Of a DNA stretch of 64,000 bases, positions 1 through 11,365 are shown piece after piece (the stretch's first letter is position 1; each line of letters starts with the position of its first letter). Source of the stretch: Coleophoma eucalyptorum (taxonomy: Eukaryota > Ascomycota > Leotiomycetes > Helotiales > Dermateaceae); contig JALRME010000025.1 of assembly GCA_026120035.1 (NCBI GenBank), forward strand, positions 434,001 to 498,000. Reading direction: 5' to 3'. The notes beneath the pieces were generated by a model, which saw only the letters and a list, made by a program, of their open reading frames with translations, was not told the DNA's origin and ran no database searches. The translations under genes and the position numbers were made by a program.

Positions 1-898
1 TGGTACCTTATAAAGCCGGAATTCCGTGACACTTTTCAAGCTTAAGGCATAATATATTCCACGTAATCTAACCATCCCCCACCAGACTTGCAAGAAGAAT
101 AAAGAAGGATGCCGGACCAAAATGACACGTTCTTTCGGCCACCTTTCGATACCATCAAATATTCCGATGACAATATACGGATAGGTTGTTTTGATGTTGT
201 CGGAGCTGCCATTGATGGCTTCGCTACCCACCCGACGTTGGAATCGGTCTGACTCTCCGTGACCCGGCGCAGGCTTGAGGGATCGCACTGGCTCTGGATT
301 TATTACCTCCTCGTTCTTATCATCGCTGTGTCCGGCGGTAGCTTGTCTAGAGAAGGATATCGGGACTGGAGTAACATGGGATGCAGGATGTACAAAGTCA
401 CTGCCATCCCCTTTGGACTCTCCCCAGGCTGCGGCATTTCGGAAGGGGGGAGAAGTCACCTTTTTCCCACGCTCTTCGGGATCCATGTGAAGTCTAAGGT
501 ATTAAGTTCTTGCCGAGCAAAGCTTCACTAGATATTGCAAGAAGCAAGCTTTCGTATGGGGCTAAAGTAGATCAGCCAAGGTGTGCTGAAATGTACACTA
601 ACCGACGTACTCTCTAGCACAGCATGTTACAACTTTACCTGCATAACGCACGCCGAAATGCTAGATCGTGCAGATGTAGAAGTGCCGTGTTTAGATATCG
701 GCAGAAATGAAATAAAACAAATATTAGCTCTCAGCTAGGATTGATTAATCAATCCTTTGGATAAGATAATTAATTAATTAAGCTTTTGTCTTGTTTCCAA
801 GCGCCAGAAGCGAGGTCATGTGATCCGTGGCTTATCTCTCACTTTTCGGGACCCCTGCAAATTAGGGACCACAGCGATGACCAACAAAAAGAAAATTT
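1..898. other. Gene-free left edge
   Basis: Only short open frames without family features occur on either strand, and the sequence is AT-rich with TTAATTAA-type runs near 770. I see no coding gene here. Confidence 0.5.
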
Positions 899-991
899 TG
901 CAACCTCCGTGAATCGAACACGAACCTCCACCTTACGATGCTGTTGAACAGCTTGGAAGGGTGGAATCCTAACCATTGGACCAAGGAAGCC
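899..991 (-). tRNA. tRNA-Gly(UCC)-like sequence with a putative intron, possibly a pseudogene
   Basis: Read on the minus strand, the segment has an A-box-like D arm (TGGTCCAATGG) and a B-box T loop (GTTCGATTC) closed by a 5-bp T stem with one G-T pair. The anticodon stem is a perfect CCACC/GGTGG pair enclosing CTTCCA, which puts anticodon UCC after the invariant T. About 19 nt follow before the stem closes, consistent with an intron after position 37. The acceptor stem pairs poorly (GGCTTCC against AGGTTGC), so this may be a decayed tRNA or the tRNA-derived head of a SINE and not a working gene. The identity (Gly) rests only on the anticodon loop. Confidence 0.4.
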
Positions 992-2484
992 TCTGATTAT
1001 GTAATTCCTCAGGTTAAAATGATATATAAAGTACTTTTCTAATCTGAAAGCAGATTGAGCAGAGTCCAGAAAGAGGGAAACAATGATTGAGTGGGTAACA
1101 ATTGGTGAGCTGTCTTACTATGCATAAAATCTCTTTTGAATATTCATAAGTTTCTTCTATGTATGCATATGTGATATATAGGACGCACAGGCTTTTAAGT
1201 ACCTGCATGTTGATTATTTATGTTGTACTATACCTGAGCTCTTTAGGTTGTGTAACATCAAGGTACCCCATCCAGATTAAAGAAGGATGTATCTGGTCGT
1301 TCGGTAAATATATTATTAATGTTGCGTTGTTTAGAGTGAAGACTACTTCCTACGCATCAGTTCAAATAAACCCCAGCCCTAAGTCGGTTGAAGGAAATTA
1401 ATAAAAGTCTTGGTTACTTGTGCTGTTACAAACAACAATTCTAAGGATCAATAGAGGTTGGATTGACTATAGTATCCATTATTATGGCGTTGTAGAATGA
1501 AGGTGGGATGGCCTAGAAGGTCTATTTACATATAGGTGCCTGTTGCGTGAGTTTATGATCCCCTTTATTTCAACCCCCCCCCTTTATAGGTTCTTCCTCG
1601 TTTGTATCTCCCTACATTTGTGTATCTTCAAGCAGAGGGCGACCAAAGTCTAGTGCCTTGATTGGAGTACCCCGCGAGTATAGCTCTTCGGCGATTGAGA
1701 GGAATGCCTGGATGTGATCTTAGACCGCGCCTCGTTGAAAGGGGTTTGACTCATTCTACACTAGATCGAGTAATTCACCTAAGGTCTACTGAAGCCAGCC
1801 TCGAAAGATAAGAGCACCGGGAACTATACTGTCTCTACTTCATTATAGTTTGATAGCGTAAGATGAGTGCTAGGCACGGCTGGCGAGGAATCAGACATCT
1901 TATCTGATAGATTGAAATATGAGAAAATACGAGAAAGTATAGGGTTGATAAAGTATAATGTAGAAGCGGGACAGAAAGGGATATTATCAACTAGGTTATA
2001 TGTATAGGATGGATTAGCGATCTTGAAGAAGTAATTGCAACGCGGTAGCAAGTTGCCCTAGCAACTTGGCTAATTGTGTAGGACGTAGGTACCTAAGGCC
2101 ACTTCAGGCAAACGCGTCACAGCCCTAGACCATCCGTCAGAACTTGTATAAGCAGATCTTGAATTTGTGCCCTATGGTAAAGAAGAGTAGCAACCTACCA
2201 AAAATCAACGCTTTCTCGGATGCCGATGCTCGCGAGACTGTTGTGTTCTTCATCCACAACATCATTGGAATACTCGTAGCCATGTCACCCAGCTCATTCA
2301 GTCTTACCATACGTCAAGCCCACCTAGTCCTAGTGCCAGCTCCACCCAGTGAGCCCTTCAGCTTGCAGCAGACGAGAAGCTTCCCTAGCCAATCCGCGCT
2401 ATTCTCAACACCTATGTCAGAGTTGGTCGAGGAAGCATTGCCTCAAACAGCGGCCTTGCTGCGCTATTCCATCTTCAAGCCAGA
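992..2484. other. Intergenic, no recognisable gene
   Basis: Several 60 to 134-codon open frames occur, but none shows recognisable domains or a splice-consistent model. The frame at 2144 to 2548 may overlap the decayed 5' part of the DUF3435 relic that follows, but I cannot align it with confidence. Confidence 0.4.
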
Positions 2485-4434
2485 TTGGAGATACTACGAT
2501 TGTATCAGCGTGTCCACGAGCTTACAATCCTGGGAGACGCCGACCTAGTCGAGCACTTTAGGTCGCGTGGTTATATACTTGCTCGAGGTCATAGCTCGAC
2601 CACTCTCGTCTTGAATTACATGATAGATCTGCTGGACTTGGAGGCAAAGAGCACCTCTAAGAATAATACCAAAGCTAGCATCTATTATATCAGACAAAAA
2701 TTCAGAAGGTATGATTGCGGACTTCCATCTCTGTGATTTTATAAAAGACTGGCTCACATAGGGTAGGTATTGTGACCATCGTGATGCGGGAGACTGGCGT
2801 ATAGCTATCCTTGCACAGAACATCAACAAGGGAAGGATGATGTCGTTTCTCCACTGGATCTACGAGACCTACTTAGGCAAGAAACGCAATAATGGGAAGA
2901 GGAAGTCTGTCAATCAGTATTGGCGGGATTTTAAGATGCTCTGTCGGCGAGTAGATGGCACCTTCGTGGATACGAATGATTCCAACGAAGTTGTTAAGAT
3001 ATGTTTGATTATTACTTCTCATAGCATCTCTTTATATCGTGCGCTAACTCATAATTTAAGTACTTTAACGGTATACTAAAGGTACGGTTTGATCTAGACA
3101 CTACGTCCAAACCCAAACCTGTCGCTGGTCCGGACAACTTGCTTTTATTGCTAGTCCAACACTGGGCTCGTGATGAGTCCGTCTTTCCCACCGAGGACGA
3201 CCGGCACGACACAGCTACTATAATGCTCTTCCAATCCTACACTGGTGGTCGGCCAGCAGAATTCGTTCATGCTTCGAAAGGCAAAGCCAGCCAAGACCCT
3301 CTCGGCGAAGAAGAAGAAATGACCAAGGATGAATGGGTGCAGAAAAGAGCGGATGATAATTACGATGACGAGAGCGAGGCTAGTGATCGCTCTCAATGCG
3401 ACGACGAAGACCTTCTTGAGGACAATGATGTCACTGATATTAACGGGAACACTACCTCGAAAGCCAGTTACAGCTCTCACGAAACGGATATCGCCAAAAT
3501 AAGAGAGAGGGAGAACCATTATACTGTTGACAATAGCGAATCTAGCGAGCCGGTACGGGAGAGCGTTCACCCACATGAGCATTCGATGCAATCCAGGCGC
3601 TCCAACGGAAGTCCCAAGAGAGATGATGGAGCCACTTTTAACGGTAGATCCTCATATTACTGAGCTTGAACAACGAGCTAAGGAGCTATATAGTAAGCTT
3701 AAGTGGGAATACAAGTTCATTAATCGAGCCCCAAAGAAGGAAAGAAAACGGTACGAGGACCTATGTAAGGAGCTTAAGATTGCAACAAAAAGCTTTAAAG
3801 ACGAGATTAAAGCAGCGTACAGGAAGGATTACTTCTTTCGTATTCATAATGAAATGATGAATAAGCAACTACAGAAGCAACTACGGAGGCAACAGAGCCT
3901 GGAAGTGACAGAGGAGAACAAAGGGGATATCGAACCTATGGTTAGGCATCAGCTGGAAGAACTGACGCAGTTATAGCAAGTTCTTTGTGATTTGTCTATA
4001 GACCTAAATCCCCAAGCCACCGTGGCTCGGAAAGTTCTTGCCATCTTATGACCGCTCTTGCTTCCTGCCAGGAGCTCCAAACTCGCAAGCCACGGTCGAC
4101 CCCAGCCTCTAAGGACTTGGTCAAAACAGAACCTCATACGACAGGCCCTTCTTCATAGTTGGAGTTTTCCATTCTCTGTAAAAAGACCCAATGCATAATA
4201 TGTATTGGAAACGAGCAGCTTCCATATGAGCAACGGAAACGTACATTTCGCTGGGTTTCTCACATGATGGGCCATGTAGAGAGGGTTAATCTGCGCGAGA
4301 TACCGGCGAAGCAACGAATTTTGTGTCACCATCCTGTATGTAAGGCTGAGGGGTTGGTTCTCACCAACGTAATGCTTAAAATGCATCACGTGGCAACAAT
4401 CCATAAGATCAACCTCCGACCGACGGAGAGTTCT
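2485..4434 (+). pseudogene. Decayed DUF3435 (FluG-domain / captain-like tyrosine recombinase) gene
   Basis: Several frames together spell a recognisable DUF3435 protein. There is an N-terminal helical part (2837 to 3050, with KRKSVNQYWRDFKML), then the block around 3110 to 3300 containing YTGGRPAE with the box-I arginine of tyrosine recombinases, then an acidic linker. A charged coiled region follows (3630 to 3976), and a C-terminal zinc-finger segment at about 4170 to 4430 contains CIICIGNEQLPYE and CHHPVC. The pieces lie in different frames with stop codons between them. The region that should hold the second Arg, the His and the catalytic Tyr is missing between about 3590 and 3640, so the gene cannot encode an active recombinase. 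Such genes include the captain recombinases of Starship giant transposons, but also dispersed non-Starship relatives. No cargo boundary is visible, so the relic alone does not prove a Starship. Confidence 0.72.
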
Positions 4435-4746
4435 CTCTTAGTAACCTTCCTATCTTCCTCCATTCTCTATTTTCTACTCTTGGGGATTATCAAGGCCTTG
4501 TTTCAATTGCATTGTGACATTTGGTTTGGCTAGGAATAAGGGTCATGGTATGTTATGTTTTGCGCTTATGGCGTTGATAGGAATTAATCATGTAAGCAGT
4601 GATATGTGGAATTTTTCTGCATTTAGCATCCCTAGATTTTAGATTTTTTGTGGGATACTCCCCAAGAATTACTAAGCATGCTTCAGCTAGGCATCAGGAG
4701 GAGTGGTTTGAACCACCGCACTATTCTATATCTCCCTGCAAAGCTG
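4435..4746. other. Intergenic
   Basis: AT-rich spacer after the DUF3435 relic. No gene or repeat is evident. Confidence 0.4.
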
Positions 4747-5211
4747 CTACAGGACCCTCTGCTTAACAAACGATCTTAAGGTTAATTCAGGCGGAGGTAA
4801 TGAAAGAAGTTTCTTGAAATCGTTAAGACTTTGACTCAAGGATGCGCCATCTCTATCACTTTTATCAAGCCCTGTATCTAGACCTTGTTTATGAATCCAG
4901 CAGATAAGCTGTCTGGTCATAGTATGAAGCAACTGGGTAAACATCATTTTCGCATTTAATGTGGAGCTCTTATGGCAAAAGAACACAATACTATCGTTGA
5001 GATTTTCCTGGAAAGTTGCAGCACTAGTCATTGTTGATATGTCGTTTCCATAGGCTGGAGGACCAATAATCCAAATTAATGAGGATTGGTCAGCCCGCCA
5101 CCACGTCTGCATTCTAACGACAAGGTGCGAGTTAACTCTGAAGTGAGCGGTTTTATTAATAAGGTAACTGGTAGCATCTTTTTCTTTAGGGGTTCTAAGA
5201 TCTGTTAGCAT
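4747..5211 (-). pseudogene. NACHT/P-loop ATPase-like relic
   Basis: A 154-codon open frame contains LIWIIGPPAYGND followed by a hydrophobic strand and FFCHKSST. This resembles the start of the NACHT domain of fungal NLR-like proteins (IWxxGPxGxGKT, then a second strand ending FFC). The Walker A lysine-threonine pair is absent, and no WD40, ankyrin or other sensor repeats follow. The frame also lacks an N-terminal effector domain. It is best read as a fragment of a decayed STAND-type gene. The identification rests on one short motif and is weak. Confidence 0.27.
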
Positions 5212-6723
5212 TTAAGAGACCTCTAAAGAGATAGATATAATGTTCTTGAAAAGCCCACAGATTATAGGTGCTAGCGATAGATGAGAGTATGCCAAACTCC
5301 CTAGTGTAGCTGCATGAGCGAGGAGGTTCATGATATTGCTAATGACTATGATTTCGCTTGGAGGTCCACAAATTTCTCCTTACATTTAATGTCATGTTCT
5401 GCCTCTCCCCATGATTTCACCCATGAAGACATGGCTTGAATCTCTATGAGAAGTCACTAAGAGTCGCATAATAGGAGCTGTATTAATTTGCCTTGCTTTC
5501 AGTTTGCCATTTAAATGCGAACTATAAACTGACCGCTCCCCTTGTTCACCGCTCCTCTTGTTCCCAATCCTTAGCCTAGATAAACAATTGAAGTTGAGCA
5601 CGAAGCTCCTAAATATATTAGAACTTCCTACTCTCATATAAGTGATTGCACTGTAATCCCAGAAACCTAGGGGCTAGAGTCTCCTGCTGGTCGAGGATGA
5701 TAAGTGAGTGGACCGCATTTTGCAGAGGATTAAATTATCCGTCTTACTTACATTGACGCTTGAACCACCTTAAATCTAAAGGAAATAGCACCTGATTCTT
5801 CGTAGTAAATTGTTACGCAAAGTTGCGAATAACAACCCTTTTAGGCACCAAAATGCTCTTATTGCTAACTTATTGGTACTCATGCTTGTGCTTGCGTTTG
5901 CTAGGGAGCAGGTTCTAGTAGGCAGCAGAGACAATCTCAAAGTGGCTAGTAGCAATCCCTTTTACTATAACAGTAATCCAGACCTATACACACACAGTAT
6001 AGATTGCTTGCATCGATCTCACGCCACTAAGCCCCGCAGGGTAAAGAGCGTACTCTATATGTCCTAGCCCTTTCCTTGTTTACTTATACGTGATATATCC
6101 CTTTCATTAACTGCCATCCAGGGGTCACAATATTACCGTTGAGATTGATGGCCACAACCAGCAGATTATCGAGGACGGTGCAATTGCAGATATAAGGATC
6201 ATGAAACAAGACTTTGCTAGTTTCTGAGACTCCTAAAGTCACAATAGAGGGCTCCAATGTCTCGGCCTGAGGTCAATTTTGACAAGGACAATCCTTTTCA
6301 CTTGCATCCATTGACAGCTCCTGTGCATCTGTGCAGGGTCATTGGCCCGATTATCACTCACCTCCTTGATATTGGGCCGTGTTCTCCGTTTTATCTGGTC
6401 AGGATCGAGCACATGTAATGACAGATTACATAAACGTATCATGTCATGAGATTACCATTCCGAAATCGTATACGTTCTAGGAGCGAAGTAAAGGACCATA
6501 TACTGACAACTTCTAGCACTAAATATCACACACTCTGTCAATGTTCTTTGTGTTCTAAGTATCACCTGCCATTAGACTAGTAGTTCTATAAACCTTACTA
6601 TATACACTTACTACCATATACCTCCGCTGTCAGTCGAGTTCGCCTATGACGTTACAGTTGTTACAATTATATACACTTTAATAAATAACAGTTATCCTTC
6701 CCATATATATGCGTACTAGCCCT
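5212..6723. other. Intergenic, AT-rich
   Basis: Small open frames (for example 5392 to 5637 minus and 5810 to 6067 plus) show no conserved motifs. The stretch ends in the 3' flank of the adhesin gene. Confidence 0.4.
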
Positions 6724-9700
6724 CTAAGAGACTGTGACAGTTTGAGTCTCAGTCAGAGTTACAGTAGTATGCACCAATGTAGGTATATTGTTGATGTTAA
6801 TAGTAACGCCGCTATTGATATTAAGAACTGTTTGCGATATGATATACGTGCTTATTACAACCAAAGATAAAACTACTTGCTGAGCAAGATATACATCAGT
6901 AATATCTCTGCCTGGTAGGCAGATAGCTGTAGATTCAAGCGAAGCTAGAGAAGCTGAGCTTAGAGTAGGTGAACTGCTTGATGACGTAGTAGAATTTAAG
7001 CCGGGTGAGATATAACCAGGACAGGTAGCAAGGCCTTAATTAAAGTACTTATTAGCGTTGATTTACTTATAAGCAGGGGTATTAAGGTAAGAAAGCTTAC
7101 TATTAAAATCAGCAGTCAAGATCACAGGCTCGCAGTTAGGAATACTTGGAGCGCCTTCGTCAAATATAGCATATATGTTACTTCCATCAAAACAGAATGT
7201 AGCTACTCCGCTAGGGAATATCGCGTTGTTCCACGTGATGTCATTCTGTCCATCTAAAGAAAATGTAGAGCTCACTGCAGAGTCTGTTAGGCTGGCGAAA
7301 ACCAGCATGGTATATCCTGGATCAATAATATTTTCTGGAGGGACGGAAACAAAAGCTGTCCCATTACCAAGCTTCCCGTTTGATATGGTGAGGACCAATG
7401 CCGCCGTACAGTCAGATACAATGTTGGAATCAGTGTTGGTATTAACACCAATAAAATTTTCATGAGATTGAACCTGGCGGCGTCCGCTATAACGTTTTGT
7501 AAGTCTACCAGTTGCGACTGGATTAGCGTTCACCGCAATGAGAAATGCATCGGTGGGCATTGGAGAATTTGACGAAGTAGATGATGACATAATTAATACC
7601 GAACTTGTAGAGACGGTAGAAGTTGCATTAGGCGTTGTTATAATGCTACTCGAGGCTGACGATGAAGATGACTGTACAACTGAGGAGGTCCCAGAGCTAG
7701 ATGCTGAAGAATCCGTAGTCGAATCTGAAGAGATTAAAGCAGTAGTCAAAGATGATGTTGAAGAAACAGCTGATGTTGAAGTGAAAGATGGCGTTGAAGA
7801 GAAGGATGAAGAACTTGGCGTTGATGAAATTGTCGTGATTGGAGTTGTAAGAAGAGCTGTACTTGAGGTGTTTGTTGTAGTAGGAGTGGTTGTGCTTGTA
7901 GTTATGGTTGAGGTAGTCGGAGTGGTAGTTGTACTTGAGGTGCTTGTAGTAGTAGGAGTGGTAGTTGTACTTGAGGTGCTTGTAGTCGTGGAAGTGGTAC
8001 TGTCAGTTGAGCTGCTTGTACTTGAGGTGCTTGTACTTGAGGTGCTTGTACTTGAGGTGCTTGTACTTGAGGTGCTTGTACTTGAGGTGCTTGTACTTGA
8101 GGTGCTTGTACTTGAGGTGCTTGTACTTGNNNNNNNNNNNNNNNNNNNNNNNNNNNNNNNNNNNNNNNNNNNNNNNNNNNNNNNNNNNNNNNNNNNNNNN
8201 NNNNNNNNNNNNNNNNNNNNNNNNNCTTGAGGTGCTTGTAGTCGTAGAAGTGGTACTTACACTTAAGGTGATTGTACTTGACGTGTTTATAGTTGTAGAA
8301 GTGGTACTTACACTTAAGGTGCTTGTACTTGACGTGCTTGTACTTGACGTGCTTGTACTTATACTTGAGATGCTTGTAGTCGTAGGAGTGGTGCTTGCAC
8401 TTGAGGTACTTGTACTTGAGGTGCTTATAATCGTAGAAGTGATACTTTCACTTGTGGTGCTTGTACTTGACGTACTTGTACTTGAGGTGCTTGTAGTCGT
8501 AGGAGTGGTACTTACACTTGAGGTGCTTGTACTTGACGTGCTTGTACTTGAGGTGCTTGTACTTGAGGTGCTTGTAGCCGTAGAAGTGGTACTTTCAATT
8601 GAGGTGCTTGTACTTGAGGTGCTTGTAGTCGTAGGAGTAGTGCTTGCACTTGAGGTGCTTGTAGTCGTAGAAGTGATACTTTCACTTGACGTGCTTGTAC
8701 TTGAGGTGCTTGTAGTCGTAGAAGTGGTAATTTCACTTGAGGTGCTTGTAGTCGTAGGAGTAGTACTTGTACTTGAGGTGCTTGTACTCGAGGTGCTTGT
8801 AGTCGTAGAAGTGATACTTTCACTGGAGGTACTTTTACTTGAGGTGCTTGTACTTGAGGTGCTTATAGTTGTAGAAGTGGTACTTTCACTTGAGCTGGTT
8901 GTAGTCGTAGGGGTGGTACTTGCACTTGAGGTGCTTGTACTTGAGGTGCTTGTAGTCGTATAAGTGATACTATCACTAGAGGTGCTTGTACTTGACGTGC
9001 TTGTAATTGAGGTGCTTATAGTCGTAGAAGTGGTACTTTCACTTGAGCTGGTTGTAGTCGTAGGAGTGGTACTTGTACTTGAGGTGCTTGTAGTCGTAGA
9101 AGTAGTACTTTCACTTGAGGTGCTTGTAGTCGTAGAAGTGGTACTTTCACTTGACGTGCTTGTACTTGAGGTGCTTGTAGTTGTAGAAGTGGTACTTTCA
9201 CTTGAGGTGCTTGTACCTGACGTGCTTGTACTTGAGGGGCTTGTAGACGTAGAAGTGATACTTTCACTTGAGCTACTTGTACCTGACGTGCTTGTACTTG
9301 AGGTGCTTGTAGTTGTAGAAGTGGTACTTTCAGTTGAGCTGCTTATACTTGAGGTGCTTGTACTTGAGGTGCTTGTACTTGAGGTGCTTGTAGTTGTAGA
9401 AGTGGTACTTTCACTTGAGCTGCTTGTACTTGAGGTGCTTGTACTTGAGGTGCTTGTAGTCGTAGGAGTGGTACTTTCAGTTGAGCTGCTTGTACTTGAC
9501 GTGCTTGTACTTGAGGTGCTTGTAGTCGTAGAAGTGGTACTTTCAGTTGAGCTGCTTGTACTTGAGGTGCTTGTAGTCGTGGAAGTGGTACTGTCAGCTG
9601 AGCTGCTTGTACTTGAGGTGCTTGTAGTCGTGGAAGTGGTACTGTCAGTTGAGCTGCTTGTACTTGAGGTGCTTGTACTTGAGGTGCTTGTACTTGAGGT

Positions 9701-10876
9701 GCTTGTAGTAGTAGGAGTAGTAGTGGTAGTCGAACTAGAACTTGAAGGACCTGCGAGATTAGGCGGAAAACTACCAAGATCCATGCAAGTTGGTATACTC
9801 AAAATGCAAGTAGCTGGGATATTCTGCGGGGGAGAAGGACCATTATAGAAGATAGCATTGTATCCTGCTGTATTGTAGAGTGTGGGGTGCCTTGCTTTAA
9901 TGAGTTTAGAAGCATCATATCCATCCCCAATGTTGATGTATACAATATTATTGCTAGAAAATACCACATTCAAGTTCGGGGAGGTATATGAAAAAGACAT
10001 TATAATTTCGTAGAACTCGATGGCGTTGCCCGTAGCAAATCCGTAAACTTGTGCACCAAAATTCGAATTGTGTGAATACACTTGGGTATCCATATGTAGG
10101 GTTGCGGAAGGGTCAGAAAAGAAAATGCTCTGACTTGGGAAAGTCGGACCAAAGCCGGGATTTTGGTAGTAGCCTGAACCATCTTCGAGGTAAAGGGTTG
10201 ACCCAAGTCCAAGCTGCCAGCATCCAGTTCCATAGACATTCTGAACGTTGTGAAATACCACGTTTAGTAAGCGAAAAACTCCATTATTCGATATGTTGAT
10301 TGTTCCAGTTTGACTAAGGGCAGTTGAACGCCAAACGAATGAGGCGCCTAGGTTATTGTTGAACTGCTCATATGATATCACGCCGTTGTTCACGCTGTCA
10401 ATATCGCAGTACAGCTGATAGGTACTGCCGCCTGTATCACCTCGTCCACAAAATTGTAATGTACCACCGTTGGACATGCTGTGAAGATACCAGTCATAAG
10501 TTGGGGCCGAGGCACTTCCGATATCGTTCAATTGAATCAGAGCACCCTCACGGTTGGTAAGACCGCCATCAGTTGTAGAATGTCCAGTATAGTCACATGT
10601 CATGCCACCTAAAAGAGAAGTCGCAAGTCCTGCCGTTTGGCTAACATAGATACTGCCAGAATTGTCAATATTCCCGTAGAAATTGTGAGTGCCAGAGCCC
10701 GATAGCCAGTAGACGACGCCCGCGTTTATCGTAGTAGTTTGACCTGCTGTCCCAAAACTTGCATCTGGGCTAGTATTTTCCGTCGAGCTCGAGATGGTTG
10801 CATCACGAGGAAATATGAGGGCTGCGGCAGCAAAATTTGCCAGAGCAAACACCTGAATCGCGTACATGAAAGCCAT
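6724..10876 (-). CDS. GPI-type/secreted cell-wall adhesin with hyphally-regulated protein N-domain
   Basis: The product begins with a signal peptide (MAFMYAIQVFALANFAAAA). A beta-rich domain follows to about residue 370, with repeated NNG/DNSG strand motifs typical of the Hyphal_reg_CWP family of fungal adhesins. Then comes a very long Ser/Thr stalk of repeated TSTSS-type units. A C-terminal globular part contains several Cys (TAALVLTISNGKLGNG, CEPVILTADF). I add a last exon: a donor GTAAGC at 7100 and an acceptor at 7035 (66-nt intron, branch GCTAAT) join in phase to 6724 to 7034, ending TVTLTETQTVTVS. The run of Ns at 8130 to 8225 shifts the frame by one, so automatic callers split the gene; the Ser/Thr frame is open on both sides. 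Total about 1,360 residues, depending on the true gap length. The role is presumably surface adhesion; no GPI tail is obvious. Confidence 0.78.
7855..9735 (-). repeat. Degenerate 15-nt minisatellite encoding the Ser/Thr stalk
   Basis: Units related to TACAAGCACCTCAAG (minus strand) occur in tandem, near-perfect just left of the N gap and interrupted upstream by ACTACGACTAC-like spacers. In the gene frame the unit reads Thr-Ser-Thr-Ser-Ser. The two other minus frames read YKHLK and QAPQV without stops, which explains several long overlapping open frames on both strands that are not genes. Confidence 0.9.
8130..8225. other. Assembly gap (96 Ns)
   Basis: Run of unknown bases inside the near-perfect 15-nt repeat array. 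Its length is a multiple of three, yet the Ser/Thr frames on the two sides differ by one, so the stated length is not exact. Confidence 0.98.
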
Positions 10877-11246
10877 GAGAAAAGGTACAATGCGAAAGCA
10901 AGTGACTGCGAAGAAACGATTTCAAGAGTGGCTGGCTGGTGGTTGAGCGACCATATCCTTATGTGATGCAATACGGAGGCTGTGCTTTGAGAAACTTCTC
11001 TGTACGTGTAGCTTTCACTCCATCTTTCAGAAGAGACTGGTAGGCATCGATATAGAGAGCGGTGTTGCCATATTTGATGACAGGAGGCGATTTGACCCAC
11101 CTCCTTTGTTTTTGTTATTAAAAGTCTTTAATACGAAATTCCCATCCCACTACATGCCTAGGGGGTACTTTACCATAAGGGTCAGGAGTTAAGCCTTCGC
11201 CAAGCTAGATAAGGTTTGCGTAAAGGGATATAGTGTGGCTATCCTC
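10877..11246. other. Upstream region of the adhesin gene
   Basis: About 370 bp between the adhesin start codon and the transposon end. No clear TATA box or operator was recognised. The transposon inserted here may affect adhesin expression. Confidence 0.4.
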
Positions 11247-11293
11247 CCGGTGGACAAGAAAAGTGGCACACCAAATTGATCCACACACACCTA
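11247..11293 (+). repeat. Left terminal inverted repeat
   Basis: Begins CCGGTGGACAAGAAAAGTGG and ends CACACACCTA. It is identical over 47 bp to the reverse complement of 12674 to 12720. Confidence 0.93.
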
Positions 11294-11365
11294 CGACGAC
11301 GAAATATCCAAAACACACCTAATTTCCCACCCAAATTCAACTCAATTACATCAATTCGATGCAAA

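Noticed and set aside
8007..9848. Long plus-strand open frames opposite the adhesin (LVLEVLVVVEVVLS-type repeats)
   Set aside because: They are the complement of the 15-nt Ser/Thr repeat. The Leu/Val periodicity follows from the repeat and there is no start context or independent domain.
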